DNA of 64,000 nt, taken from Puccinia triticina. Its lineage: Eukaryota; Basidiomycota; Pucciniomycetes; Pucciniales; Pucciniaceae. Shown here in pieces: positions 32,501 through 43,520 of the stretch. Each line of letters opens with the position of its first letter. The stretch's first letter is position 1. Below the pieces are notes generated by a model. The model made no database searches. It was not told the DNA's origin and worked only from the letters and a program-made list of their open reading frames with translations. The position numbers and the translations under genes were made by a program. The stretch spans positions 2,480,001-2,544,000 of the forward strand of contig NC_070558.1 in the NCBI RefSeq assembly GCF_026914185.1, read 5' to 3'.

Positions 32501-33298
32501 CAAGGCAGGGTCTTTACCCGTTGCCTTGGAGGATAGAAAAAAAAACCAAGCCCAAATAGTCAGCTGAATAAACCAATCAAAACTCTACAGATCAAGGGTA
32601 GGCACTTGATTGACATACCAGCGACGCGCCAACACTGGAATTCCCTTTCTTTTTTTTTTGACGGCGTTGTTTCTTCTTTTTGGGCTTAGATTTCCCTTGA
32701 GGCGCTGTTGATCCTTCCGCAGACTCTGAATCATCCTCATCGGGGCGGCCATGATCTGAGCCTGAGGACTCTGCGACTGCGGCCCGTTTCTGAGCAGCTG
32801 GGCGGGTTAATTTAACGCGTGAGTCGTTTGATGTGGGCACCATGTTTGGTGTGTTAACAATCGAAGATGCTCGTGAAGAGCGTCGTCGTGGAGGCTGACC
32901 AAGAGACTGGTCAGTTTCATACCCGGGGTTATTATCGGCGCCGGATGGGTTGTTTGGATTTGCCTGTGGCCCTTGCGAGACCATTTTTGGTTGTGGTGGA
33001 TTGAAGAGGCTCTGATGGGGTTGCGAGTGCGTGGGAAGGGGGATAGGAATGATCTGATACTCCTAGAAAAAATTTCTCATCCGATTGGGGTTTTTCACCC
33101 CTGGTACCGCGGTAACCAGGGGTGAAACGCGTTACAATAACAGTAATCAGGGCAATAAAAAAAAGCAACCATTACGGTACGGCCCCGACCCAGAATAGCG
33201 CGGTACTAGTACCGCTACCGTAAAGCAGACGGGCAGGAACTCCTGTACAGTACGCAAAATGGCCGGTTACCGTACAGTACCGTACCGGCCCAGCGTTG
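29501..33298. mobile_element. hAT element with complete transposase (3.8 kb), 7-bp TSD
   Basis: The inverted ends read CAACGCTGG-A/G-CC and are directly flanked by CTCCAGG on both sides (29494-29500, 33299-33305). Subterminal regions are packed with GTACGG/CCGTAC and GGTTACCG motifs, as expected for transposase-binding sites. The interior encodes an uninterrupted seven-exon hAT transposase on the minus strand. The TSD measures 7 bp rather than the 8 bp usual for hAT; it may be autonomous. Confidence 0.88.
29776..32984 (-). CDS. hAT family transposase, apparently intact (926 aa)
   Basis: Predicted to cut and paste the surrounding element. Seven exons (32984-32619, 32524-31910, 31845-31621, 31554-31078, 31013-30732, 30663-30106, 30033-29776) join without a stop, all six introns in phase 0. 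Order of parts: a basic low-complexity N-terminus (KPKKKKQRRQKKKK), a BED-type zinc finger (FKCKWC, C182 and C185, then HRDG near 202), the RNase H-like core (SLIHDVWTTKGNRFAFIGAA, D338; TTDSGSNNN, D405; HVRCFCHKLALIVN), and the hATC dimerisation end (NYPLTWWK, then YLGTPASSCAVERLFSAAS, E868). The third intron uses GTCACT as donor, chosen because it alone restores the TTDSGSNN motif in phase. The poly-Lys stretch is coded by an A/T homopolymer, so frame there deserves care. ATG 32984 is the first of the frame. Confidence 0.85.
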
Positions 33299-33305
33299 CT
33301 CCAGG

Positions 33306-33987
33306 GCTGGGCCCGGGCCGTCGGCATCTGGGACACGCGCCTGTCTGGCCGCGTGCGCGGATCGCCGTGTAAGACCCCTGTGTGGGAAAATATCAACACT
33401 GATGGTGGTCCAAGGAAAAAGGGCAACGGAGGACTTCCCTTCGGGTTGGAATACCAGCTCAATGCTATTTTCTATTTTCAAAGGAGAGCGAAAGCGGTTT
33501 CTACGCTAAGAAGTAGGAAATAGAAAATGACCTGCTTTCAAAATCGGCGGGAAGTCATCCAATGTAAAAATTAAACTAGCTGAGCGTCTTGGCTACTGAT
33601 CTCACAAGTCCAGGGTCATCACACCAGGCCAAAAAAACATATTGCTTCGGCAGTTCTCTCTTCCATTGGAGGACTCAGTGCACACCGATGAATGCATGCT
33701 ATATCAGGACGTGAGCCGGCGGCGAGGCGCGTCTGACGGTGGTCAGCGGGGGACAAATGGCCGGTCCTCAGCTGGCACTATGAAAGGAACCTTGCGAGTT
33801 GATCCGTATTCCTTTCAGAATCCTCAGCATATGTGCAGGGCAGGCGTGGCTCATGAAGCTCACCCCTCAACTTCGCTGCATGTACCACTACACCTCATCT
33901 CCTTGTGCCTGTTCCTCTAAAAGTATCCATTTCTGGACGCTTTCAGGCCTCGTTCCGCACAGTCAAGGATATCTGCTTCCATCGCCG
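33306..33987. other. Spacer upstream of the coiled-coil gene
   Basis: No gene recognised. The frame of the downstream gene is open back to 33799, so part of 33799-33987 could be 5' coding sequence. Confidence 0.4.
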
Positions 33988-36104
33988 ATGATGGATTCTA
34001 CGTCTCGGCCGACTTCCCTAGCACTCCCGCTCAACCTGGGCCGTCCTCATCAGCAGACCCCCGTCCACCCAACAACCGCCCGCCAGAACCCATCGCCTGA
34101 TCCGCCTTCCCGGCGCGATTCCGAGTCCTCTCAATCTAGCGAAGACGAGGGCTCGGTTGCCGAGGCTTCGTTGCCCCTGAGCCTCGATACTACCTCATCG
34201 GCCCATCATCCCGACTTGTCGTCTCGGTATCACATCCTCCGCTCGTTTGTCCCTCGTTCTTCCTCGCTACCCACACCATTCTAGCCCTCAAAAAAAAAAA
34301 AAGGGAGAGCCCCAGAGGCGTTCTGATGTTTGGCTGCTTGTATCTCCAGGCTCGCCTCGTATATGAAGCACGACCTGTCGCGCAAACAACACGTGATTCG
34401 GGCGCTCAAGAATGATCGGGATCAAGCGTGCAAGGAGCGCGATCAAGCAGAACGAAAGAGGGATGACGCGTGCAAGGATCGCGATCAAGCAGAGCAAAAG
34501 ACGAAGGAAATGGCTACAAAAATCAAACAAACATCCATGGAGCGCGATCAAGCAGAACGAAAGAGGGATGACGCGTGCAAGGAGCGCGATAAGGCAGAGC
34601 AAAAGATGAAGGAAATGGCCGAAAAAATAAAACAAGCATCCAAGGATCGTGATGAATCAGAACGAAAGATGAAGGAAATGGCAGAAAAATTGCGCGAAAT
34701 AGTGGGCGCGCAACACACGGCCAAGCAATCGATCGAGCACAACGCGCCGGGCCTGAGTTTTGCTACGAACGACGACTCGTGCCCTTCTGAGATCGATGAG
34801 CTCGCTTACGATGGCTCGTCGGAAGAAGGGGGCCAAGGATACATAACCCGTTCGTAAGAGTCAGCTCTTTCCGATGATGATGGCGAGGTATAACTGACTG
34901 TTTTCGTCCATAGACCCTGCAGGAACAACGCGGGCCGGACCGTCGAGCCGAAAAAGACCAGCCGCTGACAGCTTGGCACGCAATTCAAAGAAGGGCCGCA
35001 CCGTTCTTCCACCCGATGGTCCAATCATCTTCACAGAACAGGCCGATCCATTGCTGCTTCAGTTCACTGCACACCTTGGCTTCCGGAGAGCAGAAGTCAT
35101 GCTCGGACAGTTCAAGAGAATCGTGTTTGCGTTTCCCGACAATCCTGGTGGCCATCGCCATGAGCAACGAGCGCCCTTGCGATTTGCTCGCTATGGCCTC
35201 TGGGTCGGTGAGTGGGTATCTGCAGTTTCTGCAAGGTGTAAGCCACAGATCCATAATTTCCTTGCAACAAAAATCATGAGCTGATGTTCTCTCGTACGCC
35301 AGTTCCCCAGTTTTTCCTTATTCCCACGAGCTACCTCGACAACGGCGCCTCTCACATAAACAAAGAGAAACTCCTGGCGTTGGTTGGTCAAGATTCATCT
35401 GATCGGCCTCCACTGGCCTTCTGTGAAGCACTGTTTCTGCGCGTCGCCGAAGGGTTTGTGAAGCTCGTGAGGGTGAAGGAGGCCTTGGCGCATACGATCT
35501 ATATTTCCATGCTTGTCTCTAGCTCGAAAAAGCCTTACGAAGAACTCCCCAGTGCCCTGCGCAGCTATACCGACATCGGCTTCTTCCAAGCGCTAGTCGC
35601 ACGAATCCGATCGATGCTGTCGTGCATCACAGGTCTCCAACAAAAAGTCAGGGGCAGCGATTCGACCAACATGTCAGCACTGGCATGCTTTGCAGTGGGT
35701 GGGGTACGTGGCCTGCTTCTTGGCCCCCCCTCTGATCGTATCTGCACGCCCAGTGGAGCGGCCCAACATATCGCTCTAATCGCTATGGGTACGACGCATC
35801 GTGGTCTGTTTCCTGGGGTTTGTTGTTCTCCAAAATGTTACATACGTAACTGATTTTTCAGCCCGTTCTTAATTACACAGATCCCGAGCCTTATTGGCAC
35901 AAAACACACACCCTCATTCTCCGTCTTCTCCGCTCCTCATTTGCGGATCATCGCCTGGCGGATCTGAATGAGGTTCACTTGGCGGACGCGCTGGCTTCAG
36001 ACTTCTTGCATGTTTGGTCCGCAACGGGTGAGCCGGTCCCATGGCTCAAGCCAAGGGCTCGCAAGGCAGTACGTCCGCCAAACATCGACCTCAACAATCT
36101 ATAG
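33988..36104 (+). CDS. Unrecognised 576-aa protein with a central coiled coil
   Basis: Six exons (33988-34226, 34350-34849, 34914-35207, 35303-35703, 35754-35807, 35862-36104) join in frame to 576 aa with introns in phases 2, 1, 1, 0 and 0. The N-terminus is Ser/Pro-rich with an acidic patch (SESSQSSEDEGSVAEA). Residues about 85-200 form a strong coiled coil of near-repeats such as RDQAERKRDDACKERD and EQKMKEMAEKIKQ. Then comes a basic stretch (SSRKRPAADSLARNSKKGR), possibly a nuclear localisation signal, and a roughly 300-residue helical domain containing SYLDNGASHINKEKLLAL, KLVRVKEALAHTIYISMLV and PEPYWHKTHTLILRLLRSSF. It ends RKAVRPPNIDLNNL. No known domain is recognised. Introns 3 (gttcgt donor) and 5 are the least certain. 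The tidy phases argue for a functional gene. Confidence 0.65.
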
Positions 36105-36820
36105 TCCACCCTGTGACCGGCCCTCTACTCGAGCAGGGAACACTTTACTGCACTGATGATATAGGGGAAAAGAACCTACAACTTCGATTATTATTGTAAT
36201 ATTTGATTATCTCCTCATGTGTGTCTGGTACCTCCTCAATATCCTATGAACATCAATCGTAATCTTTTCATCCATTGTTGTTTGCAATATACAAGTTTAC
36301 CAAATCAATGTGAGCACATTGAATTGAGAGAGACTGAACTTAGATATTAACAGGAAGGAGTCTGGCCCTGCAAGATCGGCGAATTTCAGCAGACATCAAG
36401 AGTCAGAGGCTGTGTGGTAGCTAACCACATCTATGAGCGTGATTCCAGAGTACCCAATGTTAATCAGACAGGCTGAGGTTAGGAAAAACATCAATCCAGG
36501 AATTGCTGAGTCTTCAGTGCTGAGATCATGTCAGCGTATATAACTCTTCAATTTCAAGTAGGTGTGCAATCCCTCTCTGCTACACGAAGGTGGGTGGGAC
36601 TGGGATCTTCAACTGTCAAATTGAATGGACACAAGTGTTTTTGGCTTACCTATGGGACATGTGTCATGGCTTTTTGGGGCGGGCTAAACGCATACCCCAA
36701 ATTGCCAAGCACCCAACCAATGAAAAATAAACTTGTTTTCACATTTCTTCTGGTGACTTCCTGAATGATGAGATAAATGACGATAAAAATAAGACTATTA
36801 TATGTACTGATTTTCTCAAG
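36105..36820. other. Intergenic, convergent 3' ends
   Basis: Lies between the coiled-coil gene (plus) and Mtr10 (minus). A+T-rich, no gene seen. Confidence 0.5.
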
Positions 36821-39800
36821 CTAACGTTCTTCTGTGAATCTTTCTCGAGCTCGTTCACGTTTTGTGCTTTTGACTAGATCGAGGATTGATTGTTTAACCA
36901 ATTCTGATCGATTCTGCTCCAGTGCCCTGTTTTGTTCATATGAAGAATAAAATGAATAAAACATACGAAATAATGAAATATATTATAGCAGAGAGGCGAG
37001 ACTTACTGTTTAAAAGCGAGGAGGAATTTCTCCTTATCAGGGATAGTAGCGACCTTGGGGGGCAAACGTTCGATGACTGAGGGGACCCAAGACGCCAATT
37101 GGGTGGGATAAAAGTCGGCCAAAAGCCTGAAGAGGATGATGACGGTGGAGAGGCAGTCTTCGGGGAAGTCAGTGAGGGTTCTCTTGAGCAAGACATCGGA
37201 GAGCAAGTATCCGTTCTGTGTGACGAGTTGATTGATCGACTGTGCAAACAGATGGTAGCCCGCCGGAGCGACCGGAACAGACATCTGATTCGAGCCAGGA
37301 GGAGCATTGCTCGTCGCCGACCCGGGCTTCCCCCCTGCCCCAGATGATGAAGAGGCTGCCGCCTGTAGCTCTAGACTCGAGTGCCCGAGGATCTCTCGGA
37401 TGTAGTTCAGACTGGTGAATATCGGCTCGGGATCGAAGAACTCGAGACATGTCAGCACCAGTGGGAAGGATTGATGAAAACAGTTCGAAGAGATCAGGAT
37501 CTGGTCTTGGTAATCCATCAGGCTAGACAAAAGATGTATGTAATCATCGATCACTGTGTTTCCACATGACGCCATCCAAATCAACGAAAACAAGACCATT
37601 TTTATGTCAGTTTTTAGAAAAATACAATCGAGAGCCAAGGACGTACCATCAGAGATCGTGGAAGCGTTGTTCTCGTTGAGGAGAGGGAATACACGATTGC
37701 TCTGGCGTTCGAAGGCAAGTTGTACAGCCGAGAGAAAGTTAGGATCGGTTAGTTCAGGGAAAGCGGCGACGATCTTGGAAGTGATCCAAAGATAACTCGA
37801 GCAGCCGGAAGCCTCGAAGCCTGCAGTGACCTTCTCTAAGACGGAGCCGATGAGAGGCAGACAGGCTTCGCCGTAGAACGTCAGCCCGCGACGGATCAGC
37901 GCACAGATACGCTCCGATAGTTTGATACTGCTCCCGTATTGCTCCAGGATCTCAGAGATAACCGTCCAGATCTCGCCCATCGACTTGAGACAGTCCGGCA
38001 GCAGGTCTCCTTCCAGTCTGCCGATGATCGAAAGAAACGTGTCTAGGCGCTCCAGAAGATCTATCAAGAAACATCACGAAATTCAAAATCAACTTAAACC
38101 CACAACATCGAATTATCAGGAATCTAACAGGGGAAATAGGGGGAAAAGAGCTGACCTGAAACATTTTGCTGTACTTGCTTGGTGGGTGCCTGCTTCCTGG
38201 CCGCAATGTTGTGCAGTCCTTCTACAAGAGGCATGCAGAATGTGGACATGGCGGCAGCGCCTTGAGGGGCAGGAAGACCAGCGATGATATGTGCAATGGC
38301 TGCAGAGACTTCGTTCATATCATCCTGACCAAGGGTCAAGCTCATGTTTTGATAAAACGAATGCAATTGAGGAAGATAAGTGATCAAATGCTAGGAATGA
38401 ACAGGAGATAATAACTATCAGTTGTTATTAGCAGGAAAATCAAGGACAAAAAAAAGCTTACCTGGGCACAATCCCGACACAAGAATTTCATGGCTTGGGC
38501 GGCGGCTAGTCTGACCTCTTGGGTGGGGTCTTCAAAGCCAGAAGAGATGTACTGGAGTTGGAAGGGGATTCCGTCGGGATGAAGATTGGTCCATTCGGTG
38601 TAGCGGCAGAGGACAAGGATAGTAGCGTATCGGATCTTAGGATGGGCGGGTAGTCTAGGGATGATGTCCATGATCATCGGAAGGACCCCGTCCTCTTTGA
38701 GATCCACCTCGGCGCCCATGGTTCTCATCGAAAATAGGGGTGCTTCGATATCCTGCCACTTGACGTTCGAGTTGCTCGACATGGCTTGGACGATGATGTC
38801 ATATGATCTCTTAAGACAGACCGAGGCACCAAGCACGTAGCAACAATCCTTCAAAGTGTCGCCGATGTCATGTCGGAACCGACGGAAATCATCGGCTTCC
38901 TGGCCGACTTGAGAGCTGGGATCGTCGGGATAGTGGAGATGGCGGATGATAGTTTGTACCAGACTGGAGTAGATGTCTAGCAATGGTTTTGCGTTGGCGT
39001 CTTCTCTCTTGCGATGTAGTCCCTTGGAGAGTCGATACCAAAAGTTGAGGGTGATTCCGACCACCTCGAGATCCTCGTAATCACAGCAGGAGCGAATAGC
39101 AAGAACGATCGGCAAGAAGGTTTCTGGATGGCGGAGGATCAATGGGGTGTACCATTCCCCAGCTTCGACAAAGATCCGGCAATAGCCACGCATCTTGTCT
39201 GGATCGTCTCGGTCTTGAGTGAGCTTGGGTTGGAGGGCAATCAGGAAGGATAGGATCAGTTGAATCACCGGCATGCTCTCGTCGATCTCTTGAGTCTCGT
39301 GGATCAGATCGACGATAAAGTCCACAGCTGATTCGAATAGTGAATCGTCTTCTAGAGCCGAGAAGGCACAACCAAGGATGAATTGAGTTCCTGCTGAACT
39401 ACTTTGAATCTCGCCTGCCCTCAACCAAGAACTTAAACAATGAAATATTTGTGACTTGATGGCTGTCGTGATACCTTTGGGGGATAGAGAGAGAGAAAGA
39501 GAATAAGTGAGAATGGATCACACGGATAACAGGTAGTCAGTCAGAGTGGTTCTCAACCTTGAGCGCCCAAATACATCGCAAGGGTGCTTGGAACCAGTTG
39601 AGCGATCTCAGGGGTACTCCATTGATTCTAGATTAATTGTAAGCAGTTGATCAGCGGGAGGATGCCAATCGAAGAGAATATACGGTGTGGAGTCGAGATG
39701 AAAAGAGTGGTCGCACGAGAATTTTGATCTTCGAATTGCCGACGATCTCTTGAGGGAAGACGGTAAGAAACTCGAGCAGGACCGGGACGGTTTTAGGGTC

Positions 39801-40348
39801 CTTGCCGAACTTCTCTATCAGATCGGTGACGACTGTGGGCCATTCGGGGAGTTGTAAGGCCAGATCGGCCAGAGACAGACAAAGCTGAACGAGGATGATT
39901 TTGGAGGAGATGATCGAATCCTGGCTCAGGGCCGTCAAGAGCGAGTCCCGTAGCTGTAGTCTGTGTGGCTCGGGAAGTTGGTCAAGGTCGAAGGTGATCT
40001 AGATCAGACAACCAAGCGCAATCAGTCTCACTAATTTCATCCATGATAAATAAAAAGACAGGTCATATCATGTGGCTTTACCTTGGCACGGAAGGTTTGA
40101 GCAGCAAACAGTTTACATTCGATCGGTGCCTCTTGTGTTTTGAGTATGACGTCGGATGTGATCCATGCTTCATCCTAACATTGACCACATAAAATGGTTA
40201 GTTGATCTATTCTGATTCTGTCTGCAGCATAACTTACAGTTTTCTGGAATGATTGAAGCCATTGGTTTGCGTTCGATTTGATGGTTGGGTCTGGGTTCGT
40301 GTAGAGTGCTGATAGATACTGTGTGAGTTCGTTTATCAGTTCGGCCAT
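36821..40348 (-). CDS. MTR10: Importin-beta family nuclear import receptor, Mtr10/transportin-3 type
   Basis: This karyopherin carries SR-type RNA-binding proteins (Npl3 in yeast) into the nucleus. Nine exons (40348-40238, 40174-40082, 39998-39684, 39627-39558, 39474-38462, 38390-38156, 38060-37647, 37553-37007, 36926-36821) give 967 aa, close to the 972 aa of the yeast protein. Family-like segments are spread along it: ALYTNPDPTIKSNANQWLQS, LKTQEAPIECKLFAAQTFRA, NFWYRLSKGLHRKRED, GASVCLKRSYDIIV and LVKSTKRERARERFTEER at the end. The HEAT-type helices are interrupted late by a Ser/Gly/Pro-rich loop (SSSSGAGGKPGSATSNAPPG). The 35-residue last exon is short but fits the family C-terminus. ATG 40348 begins MAELINELTQ directly before the first HEAT helix. 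Confidence 0.93.
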
Positions 40349-40590
40349 CGTCTTGGTTTTGGAGGTGGTTGTGTCTTGCGTTGATATTAGTGGAAATGCC
40401 GGAGATTGCTGTGGGGTCGCTAATATGTAGATGGCCAACTTCCCCGGGGCCAGTCGGGGGAATATCGGATATCTATTTATCCACCCACAGTCGGCCGGCA
40501 CGAACAGCCCACCCAGCATACACAGTATTGTGCTCCCTTCAAGACGCGGCTCAACCTTCACAGACTCGAGGAAGCACACGGACGCGCAAG
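40349..40590. promoter_or_regulatory. Shared bidirectional promoter of MTR10 and SmE
   Basis: Only 242 bp separate the two divergent start codons, so both promoters must overlap or share elements. No TATA box is obvious; CCCGCCC-like or GGGGCC tracts (around 40440-40460) are present. Inference from layout. Confidence 0.55.
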
Positions 40591-41149
40591 ATGTCAGGTC
40601 GCCAGCAACGGGTGATGGTCCAACCCATCGTAAGCTAGTCTTCGCCTTGCTCCCAGCTTTCGACCCGATCATTAACGACTCGCTCCCCTCCTCTCTGTGC
40701 AGAATGTCATCTTCAAACATCTCCAGGCCGGTCAATTGGTCCACATCTGGTTATACGACAACACCGAATTCAGACTGGAAGGAAAGATCATCGTTCGTTG
40801 ACTCGCATTTGGAAAAGCAAAAGCCCCCTATAGCCGTTCGATCTAAAACGTTTGACTGGTTTTTTTTATTGTGCTCATCCAAAACATACAAATACAAACT
40901 GGTTGGTAGGGCTTTGACGAATTCATGAACGTAGTGCTTGATAACGCATCAGAAGTATGGGTCAAGTCGAAAAAAGGAACACCGCACCGAGAAGCAGTTG
41001 AGAAGGGAGCACGAGTATCACTAGGTAGCGTCATCAATCATCTTCCCAAAAACTTCGTGGTTTATTGACCTGATCGAGTTTGTTTTTCATCTGCAGGTCG
41101 ATTGCTACTGAAGGGAGAAAACATTACTCTGATCGAAGCGTTGAAATAA
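40591..41149 (+). CDS. SME1: Small nuclear ribonucleoprotein Sm E
   Basis: One of the seven Sm proteins that ring the U-rich site of spliceosomal snRNAs. Four exons (40591-40629, 40703-40792, 40910-41024, 41097-41149) give 98 aa; SmE is usually 88-95 aa. The Sm1 motif appears as QLVHIWLYDNTEFRLEGKII then GFDEFMNVVLDNASEV, and Sm2 as GRLLLKGENITLI. The N-terminal RVMVQPINVIFKHLQ is typical of SmE and separates it from LSm5 and other Sm types. Residues between Sm1 and Sm2 (SKKGTPHREAVEKGARVS) are somewhat longer than in yeast or man. Divergent from MTR10. Confidence 0.93.
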
Positions 41150-42027
41150 ATCCCCACAAAACACGAAATACCCACCCCACATTCCCATCTATCCTCTTGG
41201 CCCAATTGCGCATGTTTTTTGTGTGACTCCAAACGTTTCTCTTGTTCATTTCCGTATCTTGATCTAAAAGCCATCGCAAAATTCTTAGACGAGTTTACCC
41301 TTTCGGGCACCTCAAGGTGCTCGATCCCACGGCTTGGGAGGCCCAAACAGTCCTTTTTTTTGATGGAAGCGAAACCGTTGCTCGTTCCCTCGCAAGGTGG
41401 CAACGGTTCGTGAGCCAGCCTCATTCCAGAATCAAGCACTGTTCAATCTGAGATGAGACAAACTAGTTGGTCAGGGCAGCTTGGGTGTGCCGGGCCCCCT
41501 GAAAACCTGAGTAGGACGGAATCAAATCTGCCCTGCATAAAGAAACTTGCCCAAAATTGCCTGATGGAAAAATAAGCATTGAGTCTTGCCAAACATGCAA
41601 ATATGATGTGTTTGTTTTGATGAAGAAAACAGTTTCTGAAGCATGTAGCAGATTTGTGTGTGTCTGTAACTGAACAGGGTTGACCAGAACCAGCCTCAGA
41701 CAGTCATATTTTTAACCTGTGTTATATTATGTGGGAGGCCCATCATCCCCCACACTCAAGAACAATCTCTTCAAAGCTTTACACACCCTTACACAAAATC
41801 AAATCCCCTTAAACAGTAAGCCATATTGATTTGAAAAATGAAAAATCCAAACATGTCTTACTTATTCATGGTTTATTTACTTGTTCCACAGAGTATCCAA
41901 CTTTGCCCATTCTTGAGACACCCCCATCACATACTTACTTATCAACCTATTCAGTAAGTTTGATCATCATTCATTCCACAGAAAAAAGTTTAACATCTGA
42001 CATATCAATACATAACAGCTATCCACC
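41150..42027. other. Intergenic, no gene seen
   Basis: 3' flank of SmE and upstream region of the AONS-like gene. No gene or clear repeat recognised. Confidence 0.45.
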
Positions 42028-43520
42028 ATGCCAACCTCACTTGAGAAAAGGCTACAATCAGCCCTAGATTCCCGCAAGGCACACTCAAACCTTAGATCAT
42101 TGGATCCTATTCCTGCTTGGGCTCCAAAAGACTCAACTAGCTTACAACCAAAGACCAACTTAATAGACTTCTCCTCCAATGATTATCTGTCTTTTGCTTC
42201 TTCTCCTCATATCCGTGAAGTGTTCCTAGAAAATCTCTCAAAAGCTAAGGAGAACCCTTTAGGCCCATCTAGCTCTAGATTACTTGATGGCAACACTATC
42301 CTTCACCAAAACTTAGAGAACAAATTGACAAAGTTTTTCAAAGGCCAAGCAGGCTTATTGTTTAATAGTGGCTTTGATGCTAATGTGAGTATTTGGAGTA
42401 CTATTCCTGGTCCTGATGATTGGGTTGTCTATGATAGTCTCATCCATGCATCTATACATGATGGTCTTCGATTGTCTAGAACCTCACCTATTCATCGAGT
42501 ATCTTTTCTTCACAATTCCCTCATCAGCTTATCAGAAACCCTCAAAGCTATTCTGTTAAATGATGTAGATGTCCAATCTGGTAGAACAAATATCTTTATT
42601 AGTGTAGAAGCTTTGTATAGTATGGATGGTGATCTTTGTCCGTTAAAAGATATGGTTGTATTGGTCAATAGGTTGTTTAGTGAACATCACAACGCTTACA
42701 TTGTGATTGATGAAGTGAGTAATTTTTTACAGCTGTTTTTGATTTAATTTAACTTACAAATTGTTCTTACAAATTTACCTACCTTTCTTCTTTATATAAT
42801 AATATTTAGGCTCACTCTACTGGTCTATTTGAGGCTTCTGGAAGGGGATTTGTCTGTGCACAGTCACTAGAAGATCAAGTACTGATCCGCTTGCATACCT
42901 TTGGAAAATCTGTAGCTTGCTCTGGGGCAATTGCACTCTTGCCACCTCTCCTTAAGGAATACCTCATCAACTATGCTAGACCTCTTATTTTCTCAACAGC
43001 CATGACTCACATGAATGTCATTGGTCTATCTACTTCAATTGGGGAGTTTGAAACACAACATAGGACCTTAGTAAGTTATGGGTCTGTTTATTTTGTGTCT
43101 TGGCTGTAGCTCAATCAGTTTTTGATATCTTAGGCTGCACAAAAACTTGGTTCACTCTTTTGGCAGTTGACCACTCAACTTAATCAACTGATCATCAAGT
43201 ACAAAATCAAACCTTTGGTAGCCAATCAACCAAGACCTGTAGATGTGGTCCTTACTATTCCTCAGTCAACTATTGACATGATCAATCATGATTTTTTTTC
43301 TCCCATTGTACCAGTTTTTACCTCCAATCCCAGAGACTTAGCCAGATTTCTATATTCTAATGGCTTGCTTGTAAGACCTATTGGCACTCCTACTGTTCCT
43401 TCTGGTAGAGAGCAAGTCCGCATTTGTATACATGCTAATAATTCTACTCATCAAGTTGATTCTCTTGTGAAAAATATTGATCTTTGGATAGCTGCTCATC
43501 TTCTCAAATCTCATATCTAG
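42028..43520 (+). CDS. Alpha-oxoamine synthase, 8-amino-7-oxononanoate synthase (BioF) type
   Basis: A PLP enzyme of the class that condenses pimeloyl-CoA (or -ACP) with alanine in biotin synthesis. Three exons (42028-42714, 42810-43070, 43134-43520), all introns in phase 0, give 444 aa. Family marks: IDFSSNDYLSFASSP, the GPSSSRLLDGN loop, FNSGFDANVSIW, HASIHDGLRLSR, IVIDEAHSTGLFE (D228, H231) and the Schiff-base lysine in HTFGKSVAC (K262). BioF is the best fit; 5-aminolevulinate synthase and serine palmitoyltransferase are less likely because their N-terminal extensions are missing. The C-terminus (LLKSHI) is not a standard PTS1, although AONS is peroxisomal in Aspergillus. Codon use is clearly A+T-rich compared with the Mtr10 and PIG-O genes. 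No other biotin gene is in the window. Confidence 0.85.

Noticed and set aside
43500..43520. Peroxisomal targeting signal on the AONS-like protein
   Set aside because: The C-terminus is SHI, outside the usual PTS1 consensus.
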